This document shows, piece by piece, positions 37,869 through 47,025 of a stretch of DNA of 64,000 bases. Source of the stretch: Caldicellulosiruptor morganii (GTDB lineage Bacteria > Bacillota > Thermoanaerobacteria > Caldicellulosiruptorales > Caldicellulosiruptoraceae). The notes beneath the pieces are model-generated. The model was not told where the DNA came from. It searched no databases and saw only the letters and a program-made list of their open reading frames with translations. Each line of letters starts with the position of its first letter. Positions within the stretch are counted from its first letter, which is position 1. Made by a program: the position numbers and the translations under genes. The DNA is taken from NCBI RefSeq assembly GCF_026810225.1, contig NZ_CP113865.1:845001-909000 (forward strand), read 5' to 3'.

Positions 37869-39203
37869 TTGAGAAATTTAAGGTTTTATATTGCCATTTT
37901 TGCGGGAAACATGGTTAGATTTTTGCTGAAGCTTTTAAGAAAAGATGCCACAAGTGCGCCTGGTAAAATTGCCTTGAAAATCTATCCAGACATTCTGAAA
38001 GAGATTGACAAAAGATGCAAATTGAAAATATTTATATCTGGTACAAATGGAAAAACTACAACCAATAATTTAATACATTGGTTAATAAATGATGATAAAA
38101 TTGTCCTGTCAAATCTAAAGGGTTCTAATATGGCAAATGGACTTGTCGGAGCTTTTTTAAATAATATTAAAAAAAGCTATGATGTGGGGTGTTTTGAGGT
38201 TGATGAGGGGTCACTGCCGAGGGTTACCATGCATTTAAAACCTGACATATTTGTAACAACAAATATTTTCAGAGATCAGCTTGACAGGTATGGCGAGCTT
38301 GACAGGGTCAAGGATCTTATCTTAAGTCATATTAATGGTGCCTTGGCGCTTATAAATGCAGATGATCCCAATCTGGCAAGTTACAATGGAGAGAAGAAGT
38401 TTTATTACAGTGTTGATGAAAATGCGCTCAGTAGACTGGCAAATGTGACACTTGACTCCCGCTTTTGCCCGATTTGTAATAACCAGCTCGAATATACATT
38501 TTATAATGTTGGACATCTTGGAAAATATGTTTGCAACAGATGCGGATACAAAAATCCTGAAAGCAGATTTGTAATCACCGGTATTAAGAATGAAGATGGT
38601 AACTTTATATTTGACTTTGTGGATAGGGAAAGTGGCATAACAATTCAGAATATTAGATGGAGAACAGGGGGCATTTATAACCTTTATAATGTATGTGCGG
38701 CAATGTCTGTTGGAGTCTTACTGGGGATAGAGACAAATAAAATAAAAGAACGAGTTGAGACATTTATAAACAGACTTGGTCGCATGGAAGAAATAAAAAT
38801 AGGTGATAAAAAGGTAGTAATATCGCTTGTTAAAAATCCAGTTGGCATGACTGAGACATTAAAAACAATAGCAGAAGACCCCTATCCTAAAGCAATCATT
38901 TTCATTCTCAATGACAATGCTGCTGATGGTAAAGATGTTTCGTGGATCTGGGATGCTGATTTTGACATATTGAGTGAAATTAAAGATATTAGATCTTTAT
39001 TTTTTGGTGGAAAAAGAAAAGAGGATATCGCCCTGAGAGTCAAGTACAGCAGTTTTGAACTTAAAAACTTTGAGTTTATTGATTTTGAAAAAGATTTGAA
39101 GAAAGTAATTTCACTTACAGAAGCTTACAAGATTTACATTCTTCCCACATATACAGCTTTGTTTAAGACAAAGAAAATAATAGAGAGTTTGAAAAAGCAT
39201 TGA
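37869..39203 (+). CDS. murT: Lipid II isoglutaminyl synthase, glutamate-activating subunit MurT
   Basis: 444 residues, TTG start. The Mur ligase central domain carries the ATP loop FISGTNGKTTTNNLIHWL at about 55-72. A zinc ribbon inserted at about 200-230 (CPICNNQL and CNRCGYKNP) is the hallmark of MurT. The C-terminal DUF1727 domain (IFILNDNAADGKDVSWIWD) supplies the GatD partner contact. With GatD it amidates the D-Glu of lipid II. gatD follows with one base between the genes. Confidence 0.94.
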   Translation: MRNLRFYIAIFAGNMVRFLLKLLRKDATSAPGKIALKIYPDILKEIDKRCKLKIFISGTNGKTTTNNLIHWLINDDKIVLSNLKGSNMANGLVGAFLNNIKKSYDVGCFEVDEGSLPRVTMHLKPDIFVTTNIFRDQLDRYGELDRVKDLILSHINGALALINADDPNLASYNGEKKFYYSVDENALSRLANVTLDSRFCPICNNQLEYTFYNVGHLGKYVCNRCGYKNPESRFVITGIKNEDGNFIFDFVDRESGITIQNIRWRTGGIYNLYNVCAAMSVGVLLGIETNKIKERVETFINRLGRMEEIKIGDKKVVISLVKNPVGMTETLKTIAEDPYPKAIIFILNDNAADGKDVSWIWDADFDILSEIKDIRSLFFGGKRKEDIALRVKYSSFELKNFEFIDFEKDLKKVISLTEAYKIYILPTYTALFKTKKIIESLKKH

Positions 39204-39213
39204 GGTGATAGGA

Positions 39214-39942
39214 TTGGAACTAAACATTGTGAATATGTTTCCGGAAGCTTTGAATTTATACGGTGATAGGGGTAATATCATTACACTGCAAAAAAGATGT
39301 GAATGGAGAGGTATAAAAGCAAATATAGTTGAATATAGCTTCAATTCAAACCAGGAAATTTTAAAAACTGCGGATATAATCCTGCTTGGAGGGGCATCTG
39401 ACAGGGAGCAAGCAATTATGTATAGCCAATTGCTAAACTTAAAAGATCTGCTAAAAAGCCTTATTGAGGATGGAGTTTGCCTTCTTGCAATTTGTGGAGG
39501 GTATCAGCTCTTAGGGGAGGCTTATATTGATGCTAATAAGAGAGTTATTAAGGGGCTTGGAATATTGGATTTTTATACCCGGTCTGAAGGCAAAAGACTG
39601 ATTGGGAATATAGTCATTGAAACAACCCTGGATATTTTTCCAAAAACAGTTGTGGGTTACGAAAATCATGGTGGCAGGACATATCATGGTTTTAAGCCCT
39701 TTGGTAATGTTTTAAAGGGCTCTGGCAATAACGGGAGGGACGGGTTTGAAGGACTAATTTATAAAAATGTCATAGCTACTTATTTACATGGACCTCTTCT
39801 TCCCAAAAATCCGCATATTGCTGATTATATTCTCAAAAGAGCTCTTGAAAGAAAGTATGCTTTAAGCAAATTGGAGTTTCAAAAATTGGATGATGAATTG
39901 GAGTATATGGCACACAATAGAGTAAAGGAGTTGTATATGTAA
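39214..39942 (+). CDS. gatD: Lipid II isoglutaminyl synthase, glutaminase subunit GatD
   Basis: 242 residues of a class I glutamine amidotransferase (CobB/CobQ-like). The nucleophile Cys is in LLAICGGYQLLGEAY at about 88-102, and the His is in IATYLHGPLLPKNP at about 190-203. It supplies ammonia to MurT. A GTG at 39205 is in frame but overlaps the GAGGTGAT ribosome site, so the TTG at 39214 is preferred. Followed by a terminator. Confidence 0.93.
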   Translation: MELNIVNMFPEALNLYGDRGNIITLQKRCEWRGIKANIVEYSFNSNQEILKTADIILLGGASDREQAIMYSQLLNLKDLLKSLIEDGVCLLAICGGYQLLGEAYIDANKRVIKGLGILDFYTRSEGKRLIGNIVIETTLDIFPKTVVGYENHGGRTYHGFKPFGNVLKGSGNNGRDGFEGLIYKNVIATYLHGPLLPKNPHIADYILKRALERKYALSKLEFQKLDDELEYMAHNRVKELYM

Positions 39943-39957
39943 TACAGAATCTTTTGC

Positions 39958-39986
39958 AAAAGACTGCTATTAAGTGGCAGTCTTTT
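39958..39986 (+). terminator. Intrinsic terminator after gatD
   Basis: AAAAGACTGC and GCAGTCTTTT are perfectly complementary (10 bp) with a 9-base loop. The T-rich 3' arm is followed by ATAATT. Confidence 0.82.
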
Positions 39987-40020
39987 ATAATTATAATTTA
40001 CAAATTTATAAATTTTCATG

Positions 40021-40049
40021 TTGACTTTTGTAAATAAAAGTTATAAAAT
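40021..40049 (+). promoter_or_regulatory. Promoter of the nucleoside operon
   Basis: TTGACT (40021-40026) and TAAAAT (40044-40049) are spaced 17 bases. The start point would be near 40056, exactly where the palindromic operator begins. Confidence 0.72.
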
Positions 40050-40055
40050 AATAAT

Positions 40056-40083
40056 GTCAGACATCTGATGTCAGATGTCTGAC
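40056..40083. promoter_or_regulatory. Palindromic operator, likely site of the GntR regulator
   Basis: GTCAGACATCTGA and TCAGATGTCTGAC are perfect 13-base inverted arms separated by TG. The site lies at the predicted transcription start of the nucleoside operon, which encodes a GntR-family repressor at 41064. Placement and symmetry suggest repression by that protein. The assignment is inferred. Confidence 0.65.
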
Positions 40084-40089
40084 CTCTAA

Positions 40090-41043
40090 AGATTTGAGTC
40101 AAAAGGTTTTAGGTTTAATGTCCAGGAAGCTGAGAAGAAGATACTTGAGATATCAAAGAAATACAATTTGGAAATTGACCCAAAGGCAAAAGTTGGAGAT
40201 TTGAGCGTGGGTATGCAGCAAAGAGTAGAGATATTAAAAGCTTTTTACAGAGATGCAAGGCTCTTGATACTTGACGAGCCTACAGCAATGCTCACACCTC
40301 AAGAGACAAGAGAACTTTTTAAGATTATCAATAATCTTAAAACCCAGGGTATATCTATTTTGTTCATAAGCCATAAACTTGATGAAGTTATGGAAATTTC
40401 GGACAGAGTAACTGTTATGAGAAGAGGAAAGACAGTCAGGACCCTTAATACCAGAGAGACAAATGAACAGGAACTTGCAAACCTGATGGTTGGAAGGGAA
40501 GTTAAGCTTGTGGTTGAAAAAAGTGAGCCACGGTTAGGTGAGACTGTACTGAGCGGACAGAATGTTATGGTTTATATTATGTTTGTTTTGATAGTACTCA
40601 GCCAGTGGTTTTTGTTTAAAACAACTGTTGGGCTTAGACTAAGAGCCGTAGGTGAAAATCCTGAAGCAGCCGAGACAGCAGGGATTGATGTTGTAAAAAT
40701 GAAATATTTGGGTGTGATTTTAGGTGGGGCATTTTCAGCACTTGGTGGAGCATATCTTTCAATTGGGGCACTGAATAGCTTTTCGCCCGAAATGTCATCC
40801 GGAAGAGGTTATATCGCTCTGGCTGCCATGATATTTGGAAGATGGACACCGGTGGGATCTTTTTTGGCATCGCTTTTGTTTGGTTTTGCAACAGCTTTGA
40901 GCTACAGCTTGCAGGAATTTACAGTGTCCAAAAACATTATTATGATGCTGCCATATATAGTTACAATACTTGCGCTTGTAGGTATAGGTGGTAAGAGTGT
41001 AGCTCCGGCAGCTGATGGTGTGCCTTACAGACCCAAAAAATAG
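40090..41043 (+). pseudogene. Fused remnant of a nucleoside ABC importer (ATPase fragment joined to permease C-terminus)
   Basis: The in-frame open stretch begins after a TAA (40087) and has no ATG or plausible ribosome site; a TTG at 40168 is the first possible start. Residues up to about 40540 are the second half of the first ABC domain of a sugar/nucleoside ATPase. The signature LSVGMQQRVEILKA and Walker B LLILDEPTAMLTP are present, Walker A is absent. From about 40550 the frame passes directly into the C-terminal half of a permease of the same importer type (LRAVGENPEAAETAGIDV, three membrane segments, tail PAADGVPYRPKK). Two deletions therefore removed the binding protein, Walker A, the second ABC domain, permease 1 and half of permease 2. 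It heads the nucleoside operon and cannot work as a transporter. Confidence 0.85.
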
Positions 41044-41063
41044 AAGAAAGGAGTGGGTGGAGC

Positions 41064-41795
41064 ATGGAGGATTTAGAGAATATGGGTTATCCACCCCGAT
41101 ATGAGCTGGTACTGAAAAGATTAAAACATCTTATTGAAGAAAGGTTCAAGGAAGGAGATAGACTTCCGTCTGAAATAGAGTTAGCAAAACTTTTTGGAGT
41201 CAGCCGTGCCACTTTAAGAGAGGCGATGAGAATATTAGAAGAGGAAGGATATGTTGTTAGGAAGCATGGAATAGGAACTTTTGTTGCGTCAAGACCAATT
41301 TTACAAACAGGTATGGAAGAATTGCAAAGCATAACAAAGCTCATGGAGAAGCAGGGGTATCAGCCGCACACAAAAGATGTAATTATTACACGAACATATC
41401 CGAATGCTAAAGAAGCACATATGTTGAAAATTGATCAAAATGAAGAGATTATAAAGATAGAACGTGTAAGACTTGCAGATAACATCCCGGTTGTGTACTG
41501 TGTAGATAGACTTCCTGCCAGATTTTTTGGTGATAAATTTGAATTTAAAGGTGAGTCTTTATTCGATTATTTAAGTGCCGAGCTTGGGATATATATTGCT
41601 TATGCAGTTTCTGATATAATTCCAATGCTGGCTGAAAAAAATGGTGTATATAAAAAATTGGAGCTTGAAAAGAATGATGTTGTACTTTTGCTTGACCAGA
41701 TACATTTTGACCAGAGTGATACTCCCATATTGTATTCCTCCAATTTCTTTTCGCCCAAAAAATTTAGATTTTACATTGTAAGAAAGAGGGTATGA
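41064..41795 (+). CDS. GntR-family regulator with UTRA effector domain
   Basis: 243 residues. The N-terminal winged helix (LPSEIELAKLFGVSRATLREAMRIL, shown by FGVSRATLREAMRILEEEGY) precedes a UTRA ligand domain at about 85-240 (GYQPHTKDVIITRTYPNAKE and IKIERVRLADNIPVVY). GGAGTGGGTGGAG is upstream. It lies between the broken importer and cdd and probably represses this operon until a nucleoside or sugar phosphate is bound, acting at the 28-base palindrome at the operon start. The ligand is not known. Confidence 0.88.
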   Translation: MEDLENMGYPPRYELVLKRLKHLIEERFKEGDRLPSEIELAKLFGVSRATLREAMRILEEEGYVVRKHGIGTFVASRPILQTGMEELQSITKLMEKQGYQPHTKDVIITRTYPNAKEAHMLKIDQNEEIIKIERVRLADNIPVVYCVDRLPARFFGDKFEFKGESLFDYLSAELGIYIAYAVSDIIPMLAEKNGVYKKLELEKNDVVLLLDQIHFDQSDTPILYSSNFFSPKKFRFYIVRKRV

Positions 41796-41799
41796 AAAG

Positions 41800-42207
41800 A
41801 TGAGATACTTAACCGAAATTGACCCTGCACTGAAAAATATTTTGAATTTGGCAAAAGAACAGCAAGACAAAGCATATGCTCCTTATTCAAATTTTAAAGT
41901 TGGAGCAGCTGTTTTAACACAAAGTGGAGAAATATATTTGGGCTGTAATATTGAAAATGCATCCTATTCTCTGACAATCTGTGCTGAAAGAGTTGCTCTT
42001 TTCAAAGCAATTTCAGATGGACACAGGGATATTAAAGCTATTTTTGTAATCGGTCCTCAAAATGAACCCATTTCACCCTGCGGTGCGTGCAGGCAGGTTA
42101 TGCTTGAACTTGCAAAAGATGCTACGATATATCTTTCAAACTCTGATATGAGTAAAATTATTGAAACTAATACAAAAGATCTCTTGCCCTATGGCTTTGA
42201 TTTATAA
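41800..42207 (+). CDS. cdd: Cytidine deaminase
   Basis: 135 residues, the homotetrameric type. The zinc site is complete: CAERVALFKAI (Cys-Ala-Glu, catalytic Glu) and SPCGACRQVM (two Cys). The N-terminus YAPYSNFKVGAAVLT binds the nucleoside, with GCNIENASYS following. It deaminates cytidine and deoxycytidine to uridine forms, feeding the phosphorylases downstream. It begins 4 bases after the regulator gene's stop. Confidence 0.95.
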   Translation: MRYLTEIDPALKNILNLAKEQQDKAYAPYSNFKVGAAVLTQSGEIYLGCNIENASYSLTICAERVALFKAISDGHRDIKAIFVIGPQNEPISPCGACRQVMLELAKDATIYLSNSDMSKIIETNTKDLLPYGFDL

Positions 42208-42248
42208 ATGCTTTAAGCAAAATGATTTTTCAGGAGGGAAGACAGGAG

Positions 42249-42419
42249 TTGAAGGCAATAGTTCTTTCAATTATCACAGGCTTTGTAGTTGGAGCAGTAT
42301 TTAAACTTCTCAAACTTCCTATTCCGGCGCCAAATGCCCTGGCAGGTGTTGCCGGAATATTTGGAATATTTCTGGGTGCTTTTGCTATAGAACAGATTTT
42401 GAAGCTTATTACAAAATAG
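42249..42419 (+). CDS. XapX domain small membrane protein
   Basis: 56 residues from a TTG at 42249; GGAGGG lies upstream and an in-frame ATG at 42222 lies before the ribosome site. Two hydrophobic segments surround LLKLPIPAPNALAGVAG, the conserved core of XapX (DUF1427) proteins. The biochemical function is unknown. Its place between cdd and pdp makes it part of the nucleoside operon. Confidence 0.75.
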   Translation: MKAIVLSIITGFVVGAVFKLLKLPIPAPNALAGVAGIFGIFLGAFAIEQILKLITK

Positions 42420-42450
42420 ATCAAAATAAAATAAGAAGGTGTGAATCAAA

Positions 42451-43776
42451 ATGCTTGTTACTGAGATTATTCGCAAAAAGAGAGATGGACTTGAGCTTAG
42501 CAAAGAAGAAATGGAATTTTTAATAAATGGATATATCAATGACCAAATACCCGACTATCAGATGTCAGCTTTTTTAATGGCGGTTTATTTTCGTGGAATG
42601 ACCAAAAATGAACTGACAACCTTTACAATGCTCATGGCTCAGTCAGGTGAAATGGTGGATTTGAGCAAAATAGATGGTATAAAGGTTGACAAACATTCAA
42701 GCGGTGGAATAGCTGACACAACCACTCTGGTGCTAATACCACTTGCAGCATCAGTTGGAGTAAAGGTTGCTAAAATGTCAGGAAGAGGACTTTCGCACAC
42801 AGGCGGCACTATTGACAAGTTAGAATCAATCCCCGGTTTTAAAACAGAGCTTTCTAAACTTGAGTTTATTGAAGCTGTAAACAAAGTCGGAGCAGCCATT
42901 GTTGGACAGTCAAAAGACCTTGTTCCAGCTGACAAAAAGATCTATGCTTTGAGGGATGTGACTGCAACAGTTGAGTCAATTCCACTTATTGCTTCATCTA
43001 TTATGAGCAAAAAGATAGCTTCAGGAGCTGATAAAATAATTCTTGATGTCAAATTTGGAAAAGGTGCTTTTATGAAAAAATATGAGGATGCAAAAGAGCT
43101 TGCTAAGACCATGGTTGAGATTGGCAATCTGGCTGGCAGGGAAACTGTAGCATATGTGACTGATATGAATCAGCCACTTGGTTTGATGATAGGGAACTCC
43201 TTAGAGGTTATTGAAGCTATAGAGGTATTAAAAGGAAGAGGACATGAGGATTTGAGAAATCTTTGTATTGAATTTGCCACAGAAATGATGATTCTTTCAG
43301 GTGTTGAGAGAAATAGAGAAAGAGCAAAAGAAAAGTTAATTGAGAGCATTGAAAAGAGCTATGCACTGAATAAATTTAAAGAGATCATTCAAAATCAGGG
43401 TGGAAACCCTGAGGTTGTAGATGATTATTCGCTTTTACCACAGGCAAAATATGTTTATGAACTGAAATGTGAAGAAGATGTGTATATCAAGGATATTGAT
43501 GCACTAAAACTTGGAATAGCTGCTTTGAAACTTGGCAGTGGCAGACAGAAAAAAGACGACATCATAGACTACGCAGTTGGGATTGAGCTGTTTGGCAAGA
43601 CAGGATGTAAAATTGAAAAGGGCAAACCATATGCAAGAATTTATGCTAACCAGGAGAGTAAATTAAATGAAGCAATTTCGGATGTAAAAAGCGCTTTTGA
43701 GTTTTCACGTGAATATGTAGATAAGAAAAAGGTTATATATGCCAAAATAACAAAAGATGGAATTATTGAAATGTAA
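42451..43776 (+). CDS. pdp: Pyrimidine-nucleoside phosphorylase
   Basis: 441 residues. The family signature KHSSGGIADTTTLVLIPL occupies about 80-97, with the phosphate loop and SGRGLSHTGGTIDKLES at about 110-126. The helical N-terminal domain and the C-terminal PYNP domain (AVGIELFGKTGCKIEKGKPYA) are complete. It splits uridine, deoxyuridine and thymidine into base and (deoxy)ribose 1-phosphate, passed to DeoB. The Gram-positive length and sequence fit pdp rather than deoA. Confidence 0.95.
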   Translation: MLVTEIIRKKRDGLELSKEEMEFLINGYINDQIPDYQMSAFLMAVYFRGMTKNELTTFTMLMAQSGEMVDLSKIDGIKVDKHSSGGIADTTTLVLIPLAASVGVKVAKMSGRGLSHTGGTIDKLESIPGFKTELSKLEFIEAVNKVGAAIVGQSKDLVPADKKIYALRDVTATVESIPLIASSIMSKKIASGADKIILDVKFGKGAFMKKYEDAKELAKTMVEIGNLAGRETVAYVTDMNQPLGLMIGNSLEVIEAIEVLKGRGHEDLRNLCIEFATEMMILSGVERNRERAKEKLIESIEKSYALNKFKEIIQNQGGNPEVVDDYSLLPQAKYVYELKCEEDVYIKDIDALKLGIAALKLGSGRQKKDDIIDYAVGIELFGKTGCKIEKGKPYARIYANQESKLNEAISDVKSAFEFSREYVDKKKVIYAKITKDGIIEM

Positions 43777-43804
43777 AATAATATTAGAGGAGTGAATTGA
43801 CAAA

Positions 43805-44467
43805 ATGACAAGAATTGAAATAGCCAGGTTTATTGACCACACTTTACTCAGGTCAAACGCCACCCATGCAGAGATAAAAAAGCTTTGTGATGAAGCACTC
43901 ATGTATTCTTTTGCTTCAGTTTGCGTCAATCCATACTATGTGAAGGTTTGCAAAGAGTATTTAAAAGATTCACCAGTGAAAGTTGCAACTGTTATAGGTT
44001 TTCCACTTGGTGTAAACACCAAGAAAACTAAGATCTTTGAAACAAAAGGGGCATTTGAAGATGGAGCAGATGAAGTGGATATGGTAATAAATATTGGAGC
44101 TTTGCTGGAAGGGAATTATGATTATGTATATGAAGAGATAAAGAGTATTGTTGATGTTGCAAGGGAGTATAAAAATAAAATAGTAAAAGTAATTATTGAA
44201 ACATCTGAGCTAAATGACCAGCAAAAGATAGAAGCCTGTAAAATAGTTATGGCAGCAGGAGCAGATTTTGTCAAAACATCCACCGGATTTTCTAAAAGTG
44301 GAGCTAAATATGAAGATATAATTTTGATGAGAAAAGTGGTTGGTGATAAGGTTAAAATAAAAGCTTCGGGTGGTATAAGAACATATGAAGATGCACTTAA
44401 AATGATTCAAGCAGGTGCAAGCAGGATTGGCACAAGTTCCGGTGTTGCAATTGTTTCGGGCAACTAA
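43805..44467 (+). CDS. deoC: Deoxyribose-phosphate aldolase
   Basis: 220 residues of a TIM barrel. [12 protein letters not shown] lies near 133. The Schiff-base Lys is in [14 protein letters not shown] at about 156-169, and the second Lys is in [14 protein letters not shown]. It splits 2-deoxyribose 5-phosphate into glyceraldehyde 3-phosphate and acetaldehyde, the last step for deoxynucleosides. GAGGAGTG lies upstream of the start. Confidence 0.96.
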   Translation: MTRIEIARFIDHTLLRSNATHAEIKKLCDEALMYSFASVCVNPYYVKVCKEYLKDSPVKVATVIGFPLGVNTKKTKIFETKGAFEDGADEVDMVINIGALLEGNYDYVYEEIKSIVDVAREYKNKIVKVIIETSELNDQQKIEACKIVMAAGADFVKTSTGFSKSGAKYEDIILMRKVVGDKVKIKASGGIRTYEDALKMIQAGASRIGTSSGVAIVSGN

Positions 44468-44508
44468 ATTTAAATTTTTACTATTTTGAGGGAAGGAGAC
44501 TTTCTGTC

Positions 44509-45678
44509 ATGAAGGTAGTCCTAATTGTGCTTGACAGTGTGGGGGTTGGTGAGTTAGAGGATGCAAAATTATACGGCGATGAGGGAAGCAACACACTTTC
44601 AAATACTTCATATGCAGTAGGTGGCCTGGATCTCAAGAACTTGTATAAGCTTGGAATAGGGAATATTACAGATATAAAAGGTACCCCTCCAAATCCCAAT
44701 GCGATTGGTGTTTTTGGGAAGTCCAGGGAAAAGTCAAAAGGTAAAGATACAATAACAGGGCACTGGGAGATAGCAGGGGTTATATTGGAAGAGCCATTTA
44801 AAACTTTTCCTCAGGGATTTCCTGAGGAGTTAATTGAGGAGTTTGAAAGGCGGATAGGTAGAAAAGTGCTTGGTAACAAAGTGGCTTCTGGAACAGAAAT
44901 AATAAAAGAGCTCGGAGAAGAACATATGAAAACTGGCTATCCTATTGTGTATACCTCTGCCGATTCTGTCTTTCAGATTGCTGCTCATGAAGAGGTCATT
45001 CCTTTAGAAAAGCTTTATGAAATATGTGAAATAGCAAGGGGAATGCTGGTTGGTAAGTGGCTTGTTGCAAGGGTTATTGCCCGACCTTTTGTTGGAAAAG
45101 ACAGAAATAGCTTTGTCAGGACTTATAACAGGAAGGACTTTGCAGTTGAGCCTCCTTATGAAACCCTGCTTGATAATGTGAAGGACTCAAGCCTTGAAGT
45201 TGTTGGTATTGGCAAGATTGAAGATATATTTGCAAAAAGAGGGTTGACTGTAAGCATTCATACAGAGGGTAACATGGATGGAATTAATAAGACCTTAAAA
45301 GCAATGGATGAGGTAAAAGATGGGCTTATATTCACTAACCTTGTTGATTATGACATGCTCTACGGACACAGAAATGACCCGATAGGCTATGCCAGGGCTC
45401 TGGTTGAATTCGATGAGAGACTTCCAGAGATTTTTGAAAAACTCAAAGAGGATGATATTCTCATAATTACAGCTGACCATGGATGTGACCCTACAACACC
45501 GAGCACAGACCATTCACGTGAACATGTGCCAGTATTGATATATGGTGAGAAGATTAAAAAAGGTCACAATCTTGGTACAAGAGAAAGTTTTTCTGATATT
45601 GGTCAGACCATTGCTGAGTATTTGAATGTAAAGCCTCTTAGAAATGGGAAGAGCTTTTTAAAAGAGATTTTGATATAA
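44509..45678 (+). CDS. deoB: Phosphopentomutase
   Basis: 389 residues of the alkaline-phosphatase superfamily. The N-terminal metal site [14 protein letters not shown] and the C-terminal metal site [20 protein letters not shown] are complete, and [13 protein letters not shown] holds the phosphorylated Thr. It moves phosphate between C1 and C5 of ribose and deoxyribose. It follows deoC by 41 bases with GGAAGGAG before the ATG. Confidence 0.96.
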   Translation: MKVVLIVLDSVGVGELEDAKLYGDEGSNTLSNTSYAVGGLDLKNLYKLGIGNITDIKGTPPNPNAIGVFGKSREKSKGKDTITGHWEIAGVILEEPFKTFPQGFPEELIEEFERRIGRKVLGNKVASGTEIIKELGEEHMKTGYPIVYTSADSVFQIAAHEEVIPLEKLYEICEIARGMLVGKWLVARVIARPFVGKDRNSFVRTYNRKDFAVEPPYETLLDNVKDSSLEVVGIGKIEDIFAKRGLTVSIHTEGNMDGINKTLKAMDEVKDGLIFTNLVDYDMLYGHRNDPIGYARALVEFDERLPEIFEKLKEDDILIITADHGCDPTTPSTDHSREHVPVLIYGEKIKKGHNLGTRESFSDIGQTIAEYLNVKPLRNGKSFLKEILI

Positions 45679-45719
45679 TTTTAGGGTGGAATTTTTATGA
45701 AAACATAGAGGTGATTTTT

Positions 45720-46535
45720 ATGTATTACCAGAGAGTTAAAGAAGCCGCTGAGTTTATCAAAAATCATATTCCTGAAATCCCGGAAATTGCTATCATATTG
45801 GGAAGTGGACTTGGAGAGTTTGCAGAGACAATGGAAAACAGAGTTGTGCTAAAATATTCTGAGATACCGCACTTTCCTGTATCAACAGTAAAAGGTCACA
45901 AAGGTAACCTGGTATTTGGAGAAGTAAAGGGAAGAAAAATTTTAGCATTTCAAGGAAGATTTCATCTTTATGAAGGGTATAAAGTGCATGAGGTTGTGTT
46001 CGGTGTAAGAGCAGCGGGACTTTTGGGGATTAAAAGTTTGATTGTGACAAATGCAGCGGGAGGAATCTCACAGTTTTTATCACCCGGTGATTTGATGGTG
46101 ATTAAAGACCATATCAATCTGTCAGGTGAAAATCCGGCAATTGGTGAGGATGCACAGTATTTTGGCGAAAGATTTTTTGATATGACATATGCATATGATA
46201 GAGAGATCATTGAAAAAGCAAAAGATGTCTATAAGAAAAACCGGGTTGACTACAAAGAGGGAGTGTATGCATTTTTAAAAGGACCTTCATATGAAACACC
46301 TTCTGAAATAAAGATGCTCAGAATTCTTGGTGCTGATGCTGTTGGCATGTCGACCGTGCCAGAAGTGATTGCAGCAAGGCAGATGGGACTCAAGGTATTC
46401 GGGATTTCCTGCATCACAAATATGGCAGCGGGAATTTTGGATAAGAAACTTTCACATCAAGAGGTTATAGAAGTATCAAATATGGTAGCAGAGAAGTTTA
46501 AAAAGATAATTGTTGATCTTATTGAAATAATATGA
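45720..46535 (+). CDS. punA: Purine-nucleoside phosphorylase, trimeric type
   Basis: 271 residues from ATG 45720 (GAGGTG before it). GSGLGEFAE is the phosphate loop near residue 28. TNAAGGISQFLSPGDLMVI lies near 114, and the substrate region GPSYETPSEIKMLR and MSTVPEVIAAR follow. These mark the PNP/MTAP family of the low-molecular-mass trimer. It releases guanine and hypoxanthine with (deoxy)ribose 1-phosphate. Last gene of the nucleoside operon, followed by a strong terminator. Confidence 0.94.
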   Translation: MYYQRVKEAAEFIKNHIPEIPEIAIILGSGLGEFAETMENRVVLKYSEIPHFPVSTVKGHKGNLVFGEVKGRKILAFQGRFHLYEGYKVHEVVFGVRAAGLLGIKSLIVTNAAGGISQFLSPGDLMVIKDHINLSGENPAIGEDAQYFGERFFDMTYAYDREIIEKAKDVYKKNRVDYKEGVYAFLKGPSYETPSEIKMLRILGADAVGMSTVPEVIAARQMGLKVFGISCITNMAAGILDKKLSHQEVIEVSNMVAEKFKKIIVDLIEII

Positions 46536-46540
46536 AAAAG

Positions 46541-46577
46541 TCCTGCATCGCTAAATAAAAGCGGTGCAGGATTTTTT
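46541..46577 (+). terminator. Intrinsic terminator of the nucleoside operon
   Basis: TCCTGCATCGC and GCGGTGCAGGA form an 11-bp stem (one G-T in RNA) followed by T6. Confidence 0.9.
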
Positions 46578-46650
46578 GTTTGTTATATAAAAAAACTGGG
46601 TAAATATCAAAATAGGAGAATTTTTTGCTGCGGGGAGAGAGAATAGCCTT

Positions 46651-47004
46651 ATGAAAAGGGTTTTGATTGTGGATGATGCAGCGTTTGTCAGGTATTCGTT
46701 GAAGCAGACGTTGGAAAAACATGGATTTGAAGTGGTTGGTGAGGCATGTGATGGAAAAAGCTGTCTTAAGATGTTTTCAGCTCTCAAACCTGACATTGTT
46801 ACACTTGACATTACTATGCCCGAAATGGATGGTATAGAAGTTTTAAAAAGGATTATGCAAATTGACAGGAATGCAAAAGTGGTTATGATAACAGCTCTTG
46901 GACAGGAAGAAAAGGTAAAAGAAGCAGTTTTGAATGGAGCAAAAGGTTTTATTGTAAAACCTTACAAAGAAGAGTATCTTGTAAAACTGCTAAACTCTCT
47001 GTAA
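46651..47004 (+). CDS. cheY: CheY-like response regulator
   Basis: 117 residues, single receiver domain. The acidic pair D8-D9, phosphorylated D53 (DIVTLDITMPEMDG), Thr in MITALG and Lys in VKPYKEEYL are all in place. No output domain. It is followed 21 bases later by cheA, so it is presumably its phosphotransfer target. Sequence resembles the CheY of thermophilic clostridia. A CheY-like protein for a non-motility chemosensory system cannot be excluded. Confidence 0.9.
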   Translation: MKRVLIVDDAAFVRYSLKQTLEKHGFEVVGEACDGKSCLKMFSALKPDIVTLDITMPEMDGIEVLKRIMQIDRNAKVVMITALGQEEKVKEAVLNGAKGFIVKPYKEEYLVKLLNSL

Positions 47005-47025
47005 AAAAAAAAAGAAGGTGAAAAT

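Noticed and set aside
40168..41043. A genuine novel ABC fusion protein
   Set aside because: No start codon with ribosome site, Walker A missing, and each part aligns to the interior of a different subunit. Deletion remnant is the simpler view.
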